Source of the DNA: Actinomadura xylanilytica
GTDB taxonomy: Bacteria; Actinomycetota; Actinomycetes; Streptosporangiales; Streptosporangiaceae
DNA: 64,000 nt
Assembly: GCF_030283145.1 (NCBI RefSeq)
Contig: NZ_JASNWE010000009.1
Span: 55,909 to 119,908 of the forward strand
Direction of reading: 5' to 3'
The position numbers and the translations under genes are program-made. Position 1 is the stretch's first letter. Every line of letters starts with the position of its first letter. Below are positions 26,985-36,337 of this stretch, piece after piece. Under the pieces are notes generated by a model. The model saw only the letters and a list, made by a program, of their open reading frames with translations, was not told where the DNA came from and ran no database searches.

Positions 26985-28019
26985 ATGGGTAACAAGCTGT
27001 CGTTTCTTGGCCGTGACATGGCGGTCGATCTGGGCACCGCGAACACGCTGGTATACGTCCGCGGGCGCGGCATCGTCCTCAACGAACCCTCCGTCGTCGC
27101 GATCAACACCAACACCGGAAAGATCGTCGCGGTCGGCATCGAGGCCAAGCGGATGATCGGCCGCACCCCGGGCAACATCGTCGCCGTCCGCCCGCTGAAG
27201 GACGGCGTGATCGCCGACTTCGACGTGACCGAGCGGATGCTGCGCTACTTCATCCAGAAGGTGCACAAGCGCCGGCACTTCGCCAAGCCGCGCATCGTCG
27301 TGGCGGTGCCGAGCGGCATCACCGGGGTGGAGCAGCGCGCCGTCAAGGAGGCCGGATACCAGGCCGGCGCCCGCCGCGTCTACATCATCGAGGAGCCCAT
27401 GGCCGCCGCGATCGGCGCCGGGCTGCCCGTCTACGAACCCACCGGCAACATGGTCGTCGACATAGGGGGCGGCACCACCGAGGTCGCCATCATCTCCCTC
27501 GGCGGCATCGTCACCAGCCAGTCCGTCCGGGTCGGCGGCGACGAGCTCGACCAGGCGGTCATCTCCTTCTCCAAGAAGGAGTACTCCCTGATGCTCGGGG
27601 AGCGCACCGCCGAGGAGATCAAGATGGCCATCGGCTCGGCGTTCCCCGCCGGCAAGGACGAGCCGCACGCCGAGATCCGCGGCCGTGACCTGGTCAGCGG
27701 GCTGCCCAAGACCGTGGTGATCTCCGCCGAGGAGGTCCGGCGCGCGATCGAGGAGCCGGTCAACGCGATCGTCGACGCGGTCAAGACCACGCTCGACAAG
27801 TGCCCGCCCGAGCTGTCCGGCGACATCATGGACCGCGGGATCGCCCTCACCGGCGGCGGCGCACTGCTCAAGAGCCTCGACGAGAGGCTCCGCGAGGAGA
27901 CCGGCATGCCGATCCACCTCGTCGACAACCCCCTCGACTCGGTCGTGCTCGGCACCGGCAAGTGCGTCGAGGATTTCGAGTCGCTCCGGCAGGTCCTCGT
28001 ACCGGAACGCAGGCACTGA
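26985..28019 (+). CDS. mreB: Cell-shape actin homologue MreB
   Basis: Actin-like ATPase; in filamentous actinomycetes it acts mainly in spore-wall synthesis rather than vegetative growth. At 344 residues: phosphate-1 loop MAVDLGTANTLVYV, connecting region and phosphate-2 MVVDIGGGTTEVAI, adenosine motif GIALTGGGALLK. I start at ATG 26985 (MGNKLSFLGRD), which matches known actinomycete MreB N termini; an in-frame start at 26934 would add 17 unrelated residues. It leads mreC, mreD, PBP2 and rodA. Confidence 0.95.
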   Translation: MGNKLSFLGRDMAVDLGTANTLVYVRGRGIVLNEPSVVAINTNTGKIVAVGIEAKRMIGRTPGNIVAVRPLKDGVIADFDVTERMLRYFIQKVHKRRHFAKPRIVVAVPSGITGVEQRAVKEAGYQAGARRVYIIEEPMAAAIGAGLPVYEPTGNMVVDIGGGTTEVAIISLGGIVTSQSVRVGGDELDQAVISFSKKEYSLMLGERTAEEIKMAIGSAFPAGKDEPHAEIRGRDLVSGLPKTVVISAEEVRRAIEEPVNAIVDAVKTTLDKCPPELSGDIMDRGIALTGGGALLKSLDERLREETGMPIHLVDNPLDSVVLGTGKCVEDFESLRQVLVPERRH

Positions 28020-28134
28020 CCCCCTTCGGCCACAGCACGGGGCCGGCCGTTCGCGGTGAGACGCGGACCGGCCGGCCGATCCCCGGAGGTCTGGGGGTCG
28101 TGCCCCAGCGGAATCGGAGACGGGAGGTCAGCGG

Positions 28135-29136
28135 GTGAAGGACACCCGGCGCACCCGCGTGGTCCTCAGCGTGCTGCTGGTGACGGCGCTCGCGATGATC
28201 ACCGCGGACTACCGCGGCGGCGACCACTCGCCGCTGGGCGGGCTGCGCGGCGTCGGCGCGGCGGTCTTCGGCCCGGTCGAGCGGGCCTCGGCGGCGGTGG
28301 TGCGGCCGGTCGGCAACACCCTCGACGCGATCACCGACGCGCCCGGCGAGCGGCGCCGGGCGGACCGGCTCCAACGCGACAACCAGCGGCTCCGCGAGCG
28401 GCTGCGGGCCGGCCACCTCGACCAGGACCGGTCCGCGCAGCTCACCCGGCTGCTCGGCACGGCGGGCACCGGCGGCTACCGGATCCGGGCCGCGCAGGTG
28501 ATCTCCGCCGGGCAGGGCTTCGAGGACACCGTCACCATCGACGTGGGGAGCCGCTCCGGCGTCCGCCGCGACATGACGGTGATGAGCGCCGACGGGCTCG
28601 TCGGCCGGGTCACCCGGGTCGGGCCCGCCACCGCGACCGTGCTGCTGGCCACCGACGTCACCTCCTCGGTCGGCAGCCGGCTGGAGGACTCCAAGGAGAT
28701 CGGGATCGTGCAGGGCCGGGGCCGCCGCGGCCTCGGCAACGGCGGGCGCACCCCGCTGCGGTTCCAGCTCCTCGACGCCAACGCGCCGATCCAGGTCGGG
28801 CAGCGGCTGGTCACGCTCGGCTCCCAGGGGGAGAGCCCCTACGTCCCGGGCGTGCCCGTCGGCGTGGTCGAGGAGATCGGAAACCCGGCCGGCGGGCTGA
28901 CCCGCACCGCCTACGTCCGCCCGTTCGTGCGATTCACCAGCCTCGACGTCGTCGCCGTCGTGGTGGCGGCGCCCAAGACCGACCCGCGCGATGCCGTGCT
29001 GCCCCCCGCGCCGGCGAAGCCGAGCCCGTCCGCGAGCCCGAGGCCGTCCGGCCCGGCGGGCTCCCCGGCGAGCGGGAAGCCGGGCCGCACGGGCCGCCCG
29101 GCCCGCCCGACCACCGAACCGACCTCGGGGGACTGA
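28135..29136 (+). CDS. mreC: Rod-shape-determining protein MreC
   Basis: Bitopic membrane protein that organises the elongation/spore-wall synthesis complex on the outside. The 333 residues contain one N-terminal transmembrane helix (VVLSVLLVTALAMIT), a coiled coil (ERRRADRLQRDNQRLRERL), two beta-barrel domains with VGRVTRVGPATATVLL, and a Pro/Ser-rich disordered tail of ~50 residues. Start GTG 28135 follows GGGAGGT. mreD starts one base after its stop codon. Confidence 0.93.
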   Translation: MKDTRRTRVVLSVLLVTALAMITADYRGGDHSPLGGLRGVGAAVFGPVERASAAVVRPVGNTLDAITDAPGERRRADRLQRDNQRLRERLRAGHLDQDRSAQLTRLLGTAGTGGYRIRAAQVISAGQGFEDTVTIDVGSRSGVRRDMTVMSADGLVGRVTRVGPATATVLLATDVTSSVGSRLEDSKEIGIVQGRGRRGLGNGGRTPLRFQLLDANAPIQVGQRLVTLGSQGESPYVPGVPVGVVEEIGNPAGGLTRTAYVRPFVRFTSLDVVAVVVAAPKTDPRDAVLPPAPAKPSPSASPRPSGPAGSPASGKPGRTGRPARPTTEPTSGD

Positions 29137-29137
29137 T

Positions 29138-29734
29138 GTGCTGAACGCTCCGGAGCCGTCCGCGGCCGGCCGCAACGCGCTGGCCGTCATCGTGATCGTC
29201 GTGGCGCTGGTCCTCCAGGTGTCGGTCGCCAACCGGCTGCCGCTGCCCGGCGAGGTGACGCCCGACCTGGTGCTGCTGGCCGTGGTCGCGCTGGCGCTGG
29301 TCAGCGGGTCGATGACCGGCATGGTCGCCGGGTTCTGCGCCGGCCTGGCCGCCGACATCATCCCGCCCGCCGACCACACCATCGGCCGCTACGCGCTGGT
29401 CTACTGCCTGATCGGGTACGTGTGCGGGCTGGCCTCGGCCGAGATGGACCGGCAGTCGCTGGTGCCGTTCTTCGCCGTCGCGGCGGGCGCGCTGGCCGGC
29501 ACCGTCCTGTACGCGGCGACCGGGATGATGCTCGGCGACCCGCGGGCCACCTGGGGCACCGTCAGCGGCATGGTCCCGCTCCAGGTGCTGTACGACGTCA
29601 TAGCCAGCCCGTTCGTCGTCTGGGCGGTGCTGCGCGTCACCCGCCGGTACGAACGCGGCGAGCGCTCCCGCGACCGCTTCGCGGTCCCCGCCGCCCGCTA
29701 CCGTGCGATGTCGGGGCGGGGCGGCGGCCTGTGA
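29138..29734 (+). CDS. mreD: Rod-shape-determining protein MreD
   Basis: Polytopic inner-membrane partner of MreC. At 198 residues there are about five hydrophobic helices (LAVIVIVVALVLQVSVA, LVLLAVVALALVSGSM, and others) and the conserved GxxxGFxAGLxxD pattern (GMVAGFCAGLAAD). Start GTG 29138; the frame runs upstream inside mreC but the homologous start is here. It overlaps PBP2 by GTGA. Confidence 0.9.
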   Translation: MLNAPEPSAAGRNALAVIVIVVALVLQVSVANRLPLPGEVTPDLVLLAVVALALVSGSMTGMVAGFCAGLAADIIPPADHTIGRYALVYCLIGYVCGLASAEMDRQSLVPFFAVAAGALAGTVLYAATGMMLGDPRATWGTVSGMVPLQVLYDVIASPFVVWAVLRVTRRYERGERSRDRFAVPAARYRAMSGRGGGL

Positions 29735-31860
29735 ACTCCAGGACCCACTTCCGACTCGTCGTCCTGTACGTCCTGGTCGCGGCGCTGCTGCTGGTGCTGG
29801 CCGGCCGGCTGTGGACGATGCAGGTCCTCGACGGCCGGCACTACCGGCAGGTCGCCGCCGACAACCGGACCCGCGACATCGTGGTGCCCGCCGTCCGCGG
29901 CGTGATCCTCGACGACCAGGGCCGCCTGCTGGTCCGCAATCGCACCGCGCTGGTGGTGTCGGTCGACCGCACCACGCTGTCGCGGCAGAAGGACGGCGGG
30001 AAGGCGGTGCTCGGCCGGCTCGCCCTGGTCCTCGGCACCGGCTACGACGACCTGTCGAAGAAGATCCGGCTGTGCGGGCCGGGCATCCAGCGCCCCTGCT
30101 GGCCGGGGTCGCCGTACCAGCCCATCCCGGTGGACGACCGCGTCAGCGCCAAGCGGGCGCTCCAGATCATGGAGCGGCAGGAGGACTTCCCGGGGGTCAC
30201 CGCGGCGGTCCAGGCCGTCCGCGAGTACCCGCGGCCCGAGGGCGCCAGCGCGGCGCAGGCCCTGGGCTACCTCCAGCCGATCACCCAGGCCGAGCTCGAC
30301 CAGCGCAAGGGCCTGAAGGTCACCGGCTACAGCGGCGTCGACCTGATCGGCCGCGACGGGCTGGAGGCGACCTACGACGCCGAGCTGCGCGGCGAGCCCG
30401 GCCTGCGCAAGGTGGTGGTCGACAGCCAGGGCCGGGTCACCGGCACCGCCCGGGACCGTCCGCCGACGCCCGGCGGCAACCTGGTCACCAGCATCGACGC
30501 CGGGGTGCAGGGCGCGGCCGAGAAGGCCCTGGAAAGCGCGATCAAGGACGCCCGGACGCGGGGCCGCAAGGCCGACGCCGGCTCGGCGGTCGTGATGGAC
30601 GTGCAGACCGGGCGGCTGGTCGCGATGGCCAGCTACCCGAGCTACGACCCGAGCATCTGGACCGGCGGCATCTCCCAGGACGAGTACGACGCGCTGCTCG
30701 GCAAGAAGAAGGGCGAGCCGCTCATCTCCCGCGTCACCCAGGGGCAGTTCGCGCCCGGCTCGACCTTCAAGGTCTCCTCGGTGGCGGCCGCGGTCGGCGA
30801 CGGCTACGACCTGCACGGCACCTACCCGTGCCCCGGCTCGTTCAACGTCGGCAGCCGCGCCTTCAAGAACTTCGAGGGCCAGGCGCACGGGCAGATGGAC
30901 CTGCACCGGGCGCTGGTCGTCTCCTGCGACACCATCTTCTACAAGTTCGCCTACGAGCAGTGGCTGCGCGACGGTGGCACCAAGCCGAAGAAGAAGCCGT
31001 CCGACCCGATGGTGGCGATGGCGCGGCAGTGGGGGTTCGGCAGCCGCAGCGGCATCGACCTGCCGGGCGAGACCACCGGGCGGATCCCCGACCGCGGCTG
31101 GAAGCGGTCGTACTGGAACGCCACCCGGAAGGCCGCCTGCAAGGGCGCCAAGGACGGGCACCCCGACATCGCGCGGACCGACCCGGCGCGGGCCGCCTAC
31201 CTCAAGGCGATCGACTCGGAGAACTGCGCCGAGGGCTACCTGTGGAGGGCCGGCGACGCGGCCAACCTGTCGGTCGGGCAGGGCGACGTGCTGGTGACGC
31301 CGTTGCAGCTCACCCGCGCGTACGCGGCGGTGGCCAACGGCGGGCGGCTGGTGGTGCCGCGCGTCGGCACGGCCATCGCCCGGCCCGACGGCTCGGTGGC
31401 GCGCCGGATCGAGCCGCCCGAGGCCAAGCGGCTCCCGGTCGATCCCAAGGTGCTGGCCTACATCCGCGGCGGCCTCGCCGGGGTCCCCAAGTCGGGCACC
31501 GCGGCCGGCGCGTTCCGCGGCTTCGACTTCGGCAAGGTGGCGGTGGCGGGCAAGACCGGCACCGCCGAGGTCTACGGCAAGGACGACACCTCGTGGTTCG
31601 CCTCGTTCGCGCCCGCCGGGAAGCCGCGCTACGCGGTGGTGGCGATGATCTCGCAGGGCGGCACCGGCGGTGAGAGCGCCGCGCCCGCCGTCCGCGAGAT
31701 CTACGAGGCGATGTACGGGCTGAAGGGCAAGAAGCCGATGCTCAAGGACGGCCGGCTGCCCGCGGCCCCGCCCGGGCAGCCGGCCGTCGCAGGTCCGCCC
31801 GGGCAGCCGGCCGTCGCAGGTCCGCCCGGGCAGCCGGGCGTCGCCGGAGCGGCCCCGTGA
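29731..31860 (+). CDS. mrdA: Penicillin-binding protein 2 (peptidoglycan transpeptidase)
   Basis: Class B PBP that crosslinks peptidoglycan alongside RodA. The 709-residue product has an N-terminal membrane anchor (LVVLYVLVAALLLVLAGRL), the PBP dimer domain, and a transpeptidase domain with SxxK as GSTFK (active-site Ser), SxD/SxN region VVSCDT and KTG as AGKTGTAE. The C terminus carries a threefold tandem repeat of PPGQPAVAG, outside the catalytic fold. Start GTG 29731 overlaps mreD; stop overlaps rodA by GTGA, so the cluster is tightly coupled. Confidence 0.94.
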   Translation: MNSRTHFRLVVLYVLVAALLLVLAGRLWTMQVLDGRHYRQVAADNRTRDIVVPAVRGVILDDQGRLLVRNRTALVVSVDRTTLSRQKDGGKAVLGRLALVLGTGYDDLSKKIRLCGPGIQRPCWPGSPYQPIPVDDRVSAKRALQIMERQEDFPGVTAAVQAVREYPRPEGASAAQALGYLQPITQAELDQRKGLKVTGYSGVDLIGRDGLEATYDAELRGEPGLRKVVVDSQGRVTGTARDRPPTPGGNLVTSIDAGVQGAAEKALESAIKDARTRGRKADAGSAVVMDVQTGRLVAMASYPSYDPSIWTGGISQDEYDALLGKKKGEPLISRVTQGQFAPGSTFKVSSVAAAVGDGYDLHGTYPCPGSFNVGSRAFKNFEGQAHGQMDLHRALVVSCDTIFYKFAYEQWLRDGGTKPKKKPSDPMVAMARQWGFGSRSGIDLPGETTGRIPDRGWKRSYWNATRKAACKGAKDGHPDIARTDPARAAYLKAIDSENCAEGYLWRAGDAANLSVGQGDVLVTPLQLTRAYAAVANGGRLVVPRVGTAIARPDGSVARRIEPPEAKRLPVDPKVLAYIRGGLAGVPKSGTAAGAFRGFDFGKVAVAGKTGTAEVYGKDDTSWFASFAPAGKPRYAVVAMISQGGTGGESAAPAVREIYEAMYGLKGKKPMLKDGRLPAAPPGQPAVAGPPGQPAVAGPPGQPGVAGAAP

Positions 31861-33059
31861 CCCGGGTGAGCGGGCCGATGAACCGGCGGGCGGCGGGCAC
31901 CCTCGGCGGGTACGGCGAGCACGGGGTCTGGCAGCGGCGGGCGGCCGGGCTGCGCCGGCTCGACTGGATGCTGGTGCTGACCGTGCTGGCCCTGTCGGTG
32001 GGCGGCGCGTTCCTGGTCCGCTCGGCCACCTTCCAGATCCTGACCGACCAGGGCCAGGACCCCGAGGGCCTGCTCAAGCGGCACGTGCTCAACCTGCTCA
32101 TCGGGTTCGGGCTCGGCGGGCTGGTCACCGTGCTCGACTACCGGCTGCTGCGCGCCTACGTCCCGATCCTGTACGGGCTGGCCTGCGCCGGGCTGCTGGC
32201 GGTGCTGACCCCGCTCGGCTCGACGATCAACGGCTCGCACTCGTGGATCGTGATCGGCGGCGGGTTCCAGGTGCAGCCCTCGGAGTTCGCCAAGGTCGGG
32301 CTGGTGGTGCTGCTGGCGATGCTGCTCGGCGAGCCGCGCGACGGCGAGGTCGGGCCGGGCCGCCGCGACGTGCTGCTGGCCCTCGCGCTGGCCGGGCTGC
32401 CGGCCGCGCTGATCATGCTCCAGCCCGACCTCGGCACCACCCTGGTCTTCACCGCCGTCGTGCTCGGCATGCTGGCCGTCTCCGGCGCCCGGAAGCGCTG
32501 GCTCGCCGGGCTGGTCGGCGGCGGCCTGCTCACCGCGTTCGCGGTGTGGTTCTTCGGCCTGCTCAAGCAGTACCAGATCGACCGGTTCACCGCGTTCATG
32601 GACCCGTCGGCCGATCCCCGCGGCGCCGGCTACAACGCCCAGCAGGCCCGCATCGCGATCGGGTCGGGCAACCTCTTCGGCAAGGGGCTGTTCCAGGGCG
32701 AGCAGACCGGCGGGCACTTCGTCCCCGAGCAGCAGACCGACTTCATCTTCACCGTCGCGGGCGAGGAGCTCGGCTTCGTCGGCGCGGCGGTGATCATCGT
32801 GCTGCTGGGCCTGGTGATGTGGCGCGGGCTGCGGATCGCCTCGCAGGCCGCCGACCTGTTCGGCACGCTGGTCGCCACGGGCGTGGTGTGCTGGCTGGCG
32901 TTCCAGACGTTCGAGAACATCGGGATGACGGTCGGGATCATGCCGATCACCGGGCTGCCGCTGCCGTTCGTGTCCTACGGCGGTTCGGCCACCTTCGCCA
33001 ACATGATCGCCTTCGGGCTGCTCCAGGCCGTCCACGTCCGGCGCCGTACGTTCGACTGA
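31857..33059 (+). CDS. rodA: RodA/FtsW-family SEDS glycosyltransferase
   Basis: Peptidoglycan polymerase working with the adjacent PBP2. The 400-residue protein is mostly hydrophobic with about ten membrane helices and has the SEDS landmarks: GSTINGSHSWI, VQPSEFAKVGLV, LGTTLVFTAV, EQQTDFIFTVAGEELGF and PLPFVSYGGSATFANM. Start GTG 31857 overlaps the PBP2 stop. The partner class B PBP and mre genes indicate RodA rather than the division protein FtsW. Confidence 0.94.
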   Translation: MTRVSGPMNRRAAGTLGGYGEHGVWQRRAAGLRRLDWMLVLTVLALSVGGAFLVRSATFQILTDQGQDPEGLLKRHVLNLLIGFGLGGLVTVLDYRLLRAYVPILYGLACAGLLAVLTPLGSTINGSHSWIVIGGGFQVQPSEFAKVGLVVLLAMLLGEPRDGEVGPGRRDVLLALALAGLPAALIMLQPDLGTTLVFTAVVLGMLAVSGARKRWLAGLVGGGLLTAFAVWFFGLLKQYQIDRFTAFMDPSADPRGAGYNAQQARIAIGSGNLFGKGLFQGEQTGGHFVPEQQTDFIFTVAGEELGFVGAAVIIVLLGLVMWRGLRIASQAADLFGTLVATGVVCWLAFQTFENIGMTVGIMPITGLPLPFVSYGGSATFANMIAFGLLQAVHVRRRTFD

Positions 33060-33150
33060 CGGCGTACGCTGGTGGATCCGCGCCACCGCACCCGCACCCG
33101 CACCCGCGGTACCCGCCGTCCCGGCGTCCACACCATCGGAGGACATCGCC

Positions 33151-35073
33151 ATGCCTGTCGAGTCGATCTTCCCGCGCCTGGAGCCGCTGCTCCCGCGCGT
33201 GCAGAAGCCGATTCAGTACGTCGGCGGCGAGCTGAACTCCCAGGTCAAGGACTGGGACGCGGCCCGGGTCCGGTGGGCGCTGATGTACCCCGACGCCTAC
33301 GAGGTGGGGCTGCCCAACCAGGGCGTCCAGATCCTCTACGAGATCCTCAACGAGCGCGAGGGGGTGCTGGCCGAGCGCACCTACTCGGTCTGGCCCGACC
33401 TCGAGGACGTCATGCGCGAGCATGGCATCCCGCAGTTCACCGTCGACGCGCACCGGCCGGTCGCCGCGTTCGACGTGCTGGGCCTGTCGTTCTCCACCGA
33501 GCTCGGCTACACCAACATGCTGACCGCCCTCGACCTGGCCGGCATCCCGCTGGTGGCGGCCGACCGGGGGGAGGAGCACCCGATCGTGCTGGCCGGCGGG
33601 CACGCCGCGTTCAACCCCGAGCCGATCGCCGACTTCCTCGACGCCGCCGTGCTCGGCGACGGCGAGGAGATCGCGCTGGCGATCACCGAGGTGATCGCCG
33701 AGTGGAAGGACGAGGGCCGCCCGGACGGCCGCGACGGGCTGCTGCTGCGGCTGGCCGCGTCCGGTGGCGTGTACGTGCCGAAGTTCTACGACGTGACCTA
33801 CCTGCCCGACGGGCGGATCCAGCGGGTCGCGCCCAACCGCCCGGGCGTGCCGTGGCGGGTCGACAAGCACACCGTGATGGACCTGGACGCCTGGCCGTAC
33901 CCGAAGAGGCCGCTGGTCCCGCTGGCCGAGACGGTGCACGAGCGGTTCAGCGTGGAGATCTTCCGCGGCTGCACCCGGGGCTGCCGGTTCTGCCAGGCCG
34001 GCATGATCACCCGTCCGGTCCGGGAGCGGTCGATCACCACCATCGGCGCCATGGTCGACCAGGGCCTCAAGGAGTCGGGCTTCCAGGAGGTCGGGCTGCT
34101 CAGCCTGTCCAGCGCCGACCACAGCGAGATCGGCGAGGTCGCCAAGGACCTGGCCGACCGCTACGAGGGCACCAACACCTCGCTGTCGCTGCCGTCCACC
34201 CGGGTCGACGCCTTCAACATCACCCTCGCCAACGAGTTCTCCCGGGGCGGACGCCGCTCCGGGCTGACGTTCGCGCCCGAGGGCGGCTCGGAGCGGATGC
34301 GCAAGGTGATCAACAAGATGGTCGGCGAGGACGACCTGATCCGGACCGTCACCACCGCCTACGAGAACGGCTGGCGCCAGGTCAAGCTCTACTTCATGTG
34401 CGGGCTGCCGACCGAGGAGGACGAGGACGTGCTGGCCATCGCCGGCATGGCCCGGCGGGTCATCCAGGCGGGCCGCGAGGCCACCGGCCGCCGCGACATC
34501 CGCTGCACCGTGTCCATCGGCGGGTTCGTGCCCAAACCGCACACCCCGTTCCAGTGGGCCGCGCAGTGCGACCACGAGACCGTCGACCGCAGGCTGCGGG
34601 CGCTGAAGGACGTGCTGCGCTCCGACAAGGAGTACGGCCGCGCCATCGGCCTGCGCTACCACGACGGCCAGCCGTCGGTCATCGAGGGCCTGCTGTCGCG
34701 CGGCGACCGGCGGGTCGGCAAGGTCGTCCGGGCCGCCTGGGAGGACGGGGCCCGGTTCGACGGCTGGACCGAGCACTTCTCCTACGAGCGCTGGACGGCC
34801 GCGGCCGGCGCCGCGCTGGCCGGCGAGCCCGTCGATCTCGACTGGTACACCGTGCGCGAGCGCGACGAGGTCGAGGTGCTGCCCTGGGACCACCTCGACG
34901 CCGGCCTCGACCGCGAGTGGCTCTGGCAGGACTGGCAGGAGGCCGTCGACGGGACCGAGGTCGAGGACTGCCGCTGGACGCCCTGCTACGACTGCGGCGT
35001 CTGCCCGACCATGGGCACCGAGATCCAGATCGGGCCCACGGGAAAGCGGCTGCTGCCGCTCTCGGTGGTCTGA
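33151..35073 (+). CDS. TIGR03960-type B12-binding/radical SAM protein
   Basis: A 640-residue radical SAM protein of the family found upstream of a TIGR03936 partner and rne in many bacteria. The N-terminal ~200 residues form a cobalamin-binding-like domain (LMYPDAYEVGLPNQG). The [4Fe-4S] motif is C274-x3-C278-x2-C281 in RGCTRGCRFCQAG. The C terminus has a second cysteine cluster (PCYDCGVCP). Biochemical role is unknown; RNA modification is often suggested from the company of rne and ribosomal genes. Start ATG 33151 follows GGAGGA. Confidence 0.9.
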   Translation: MPVESIFPRLEPLLPRVQKPIQYVGGELNSQVKDWDAARVRWALMYPDAYEVGLPNQGVQILYEILNEREGVLAERTYSVWPDLEDVMREHGIPQFTVDAHRPVAAFDVLGLSFSTELGYTNMLTALDLAGIPLVAADRGEEHPIVLAGGHAAFNPEPIADFLDAAVLGDGEEIALAITEVIAEWKDEGRPDGRDGLLLRLAASGGVYVPKFYDVTYLPDGRIQRVAPNRPGVPWRVDKHTVMDLDAWPYPKRPLVPLAETVHERFSVEIFRGCTRGCRFCQAGMITRPVRERSITTIGAMVDQGLKESGFQEVGLLSLSSADHSEIGEVAKDLADRYEGTNTSLSLPSTRVDAFNITLANEFSRGGRRSGLTFAPEGGSERMRKVINKMVGEDDLIRTVTTAYENGWRQVKLYFMCGLPTEEDEDVLAIAGMARRVIQAGREATGRRDIRCTVSIGGFVPKPHTPFQWAAQCDHETVDRRLRALKDVLRSDKEYGRAIGLRYHDGQPSVIEGLLSRGDRRVGKVVRAAWEDGARFDGWTEHFSYERWTAAAGAALAGEPVDLDWYTVRERDEVEVLPWDHLDAGLDREWLWQDWQEAVDGTEVEDCRWTPCYDCGVCPTMGTEIQIGPTGKRLLPLSVV

Positions 35074-35240
35074 GCCGGGATATTCGAAAGTCGTCTCCGG
35101 GCGCCCCGGGCCATGGGCTCCGGGCTCTCCGGGGGTCCTTGCGGCGGTCCTGCCGGGCGCGAGGGGGTCGGGCGCACCGTACTCTATAGAGAGACGTTTT
35201 CGACTCGACACGAGTAGGAAGGACGAAAGCCCTGGCTCCC

Positions 35241-36137
35241 ATGCCGGAGGGTCCAGCGCCGGCCCCCGTGACCCAGCGCCTGCGCGTTCGCTATGCGAAG
35301 CGCGGCAGGCTGCGGTTCACGAGCCACCGCGACATTTCCCGGGCCGTGGAACGCGCCGTCCGGCGCGCCGGGATCCCTGTCGCGTTCAGCGCCGGATTCA
35401 CCCCGCACCCGAAGATCTCGTACGCGGGTGCGGCGGCGACAGGGGTGGCCAGTGAGGCCGAGTACCTCGAGATCGGGCTCATCGAGGCCCGCGACCCTGC
35501 GCGGGTGCGGTCCGATCTCGACGCGGCACTGCCCGCCGGTCTCGACATCGTCGATGTCGTGCCCGTACGGCAGGGACGCGAGGGCGACGCCCCGGTCAAG
35601 CCGGGCGCGTTCGCCGATCGGCTCGAGGCGTCCGAGTGGCGGATCCGGCTCGACGGGGTCGCCGAGCGCGACGCCGCCGCCGCCGTGGCCGCCTTCCTCG
35701 GCGCCGGGGCGATCGAGGTGGAACGCCTCACCAAGAAGGGGCGGCGCCGTTTCGACGTGCGCGCCGCGGTCAGCGCTCTCCAGGCAGAACCTGGTGAGCT
35801 GGACCGGCGTGCCGCGGAGGCGGCGGATGCCCCTTGTGCGATACTTCGAATGGTTGTTCGGCATACCACACCCGCCGTTCGACCCGACGACATCCTCACC
35901 GGACTGCGCCAGGTCGCCGACCTCGCGCCGCCGTCACCGCCTTTGGTGACCAGGCTGGCGCAGGGGCCCCTTGACGCGGACACCGGTGGACTCACGGATC
36001 CGCTGGATCCCGACCGGGCTCACCCCGGCCGGGTAACCGAGCAGCCGCCCGGCGACGACGCTGGAGCGGCCGGCGGTCCTGTGCTTCCGCAGTCAAGCGG
36101 GGCCGCGAGCGCGGATGTCGTCAGCGCCTGCTCGTAA
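35241..36137 (+). CDS. TIGR03936/DUF2344 radical-SAM-associated protein
   Basis: Partner of the preceding radical SAM protein; in some bacteria the two are fused. The 298 residues carry the family core LRVRYAKRGRLRFTSHRDISRAVERA and SAGFTPHPKISYA, but no cysteine motif of its own. The last ~70 residues are a low-complexity extension, so the family part ends near residue 225. Start ATG 35241 lies far from the GGAAGGA site; GTG 35268, directly before TQRLRVRY, is an alternative. A -10-like TATAGA is at 35185-35190. Confidence 0.85.
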   Translation: MPEGPAPAPVTQRLRVRYAKRGRLRFTSHRDISRAVERAVRRAGIPVAFSAGFTPHPKISYAGAAATGVASEAEYLEIGLIEARDPARVRSDLDAALPAGLDIVDVVPVRQGREGDAPVKPGAFADRLEASEWRIRLDGVAERDAAAAVAAFLGAGAIEVERLTKKGRRRFDVRAAVSALQAEPGELDRRAAEAADAPCAILRMVVRHTTPAVRPDDILTGLRQVADLAPPSPPLVTRLAQGPLDADTGGLTDPLDPDRAHPGRVTEQPPGDDAGAAGGPVLPQSSGAASADVVSACS

Positions 36138-36337
36138 GGGCCGAAGCCGTGGCAGCACGGAACCGGCCTCAGGGAACGACGGGCGCACCCCCGACGACTT
36201 CGTCGTCATCGCCGGACGACCGTCCGGCAGTGGCGACGCCGACGACTGACGGAGAGTTCCCGTGCGGCGCACCGCACCGGTCCGCCCCCTGGCGGAGCCG
36301 GCGGACGCGCCCGGGAACCTGACGGGAGATTGCCCGC

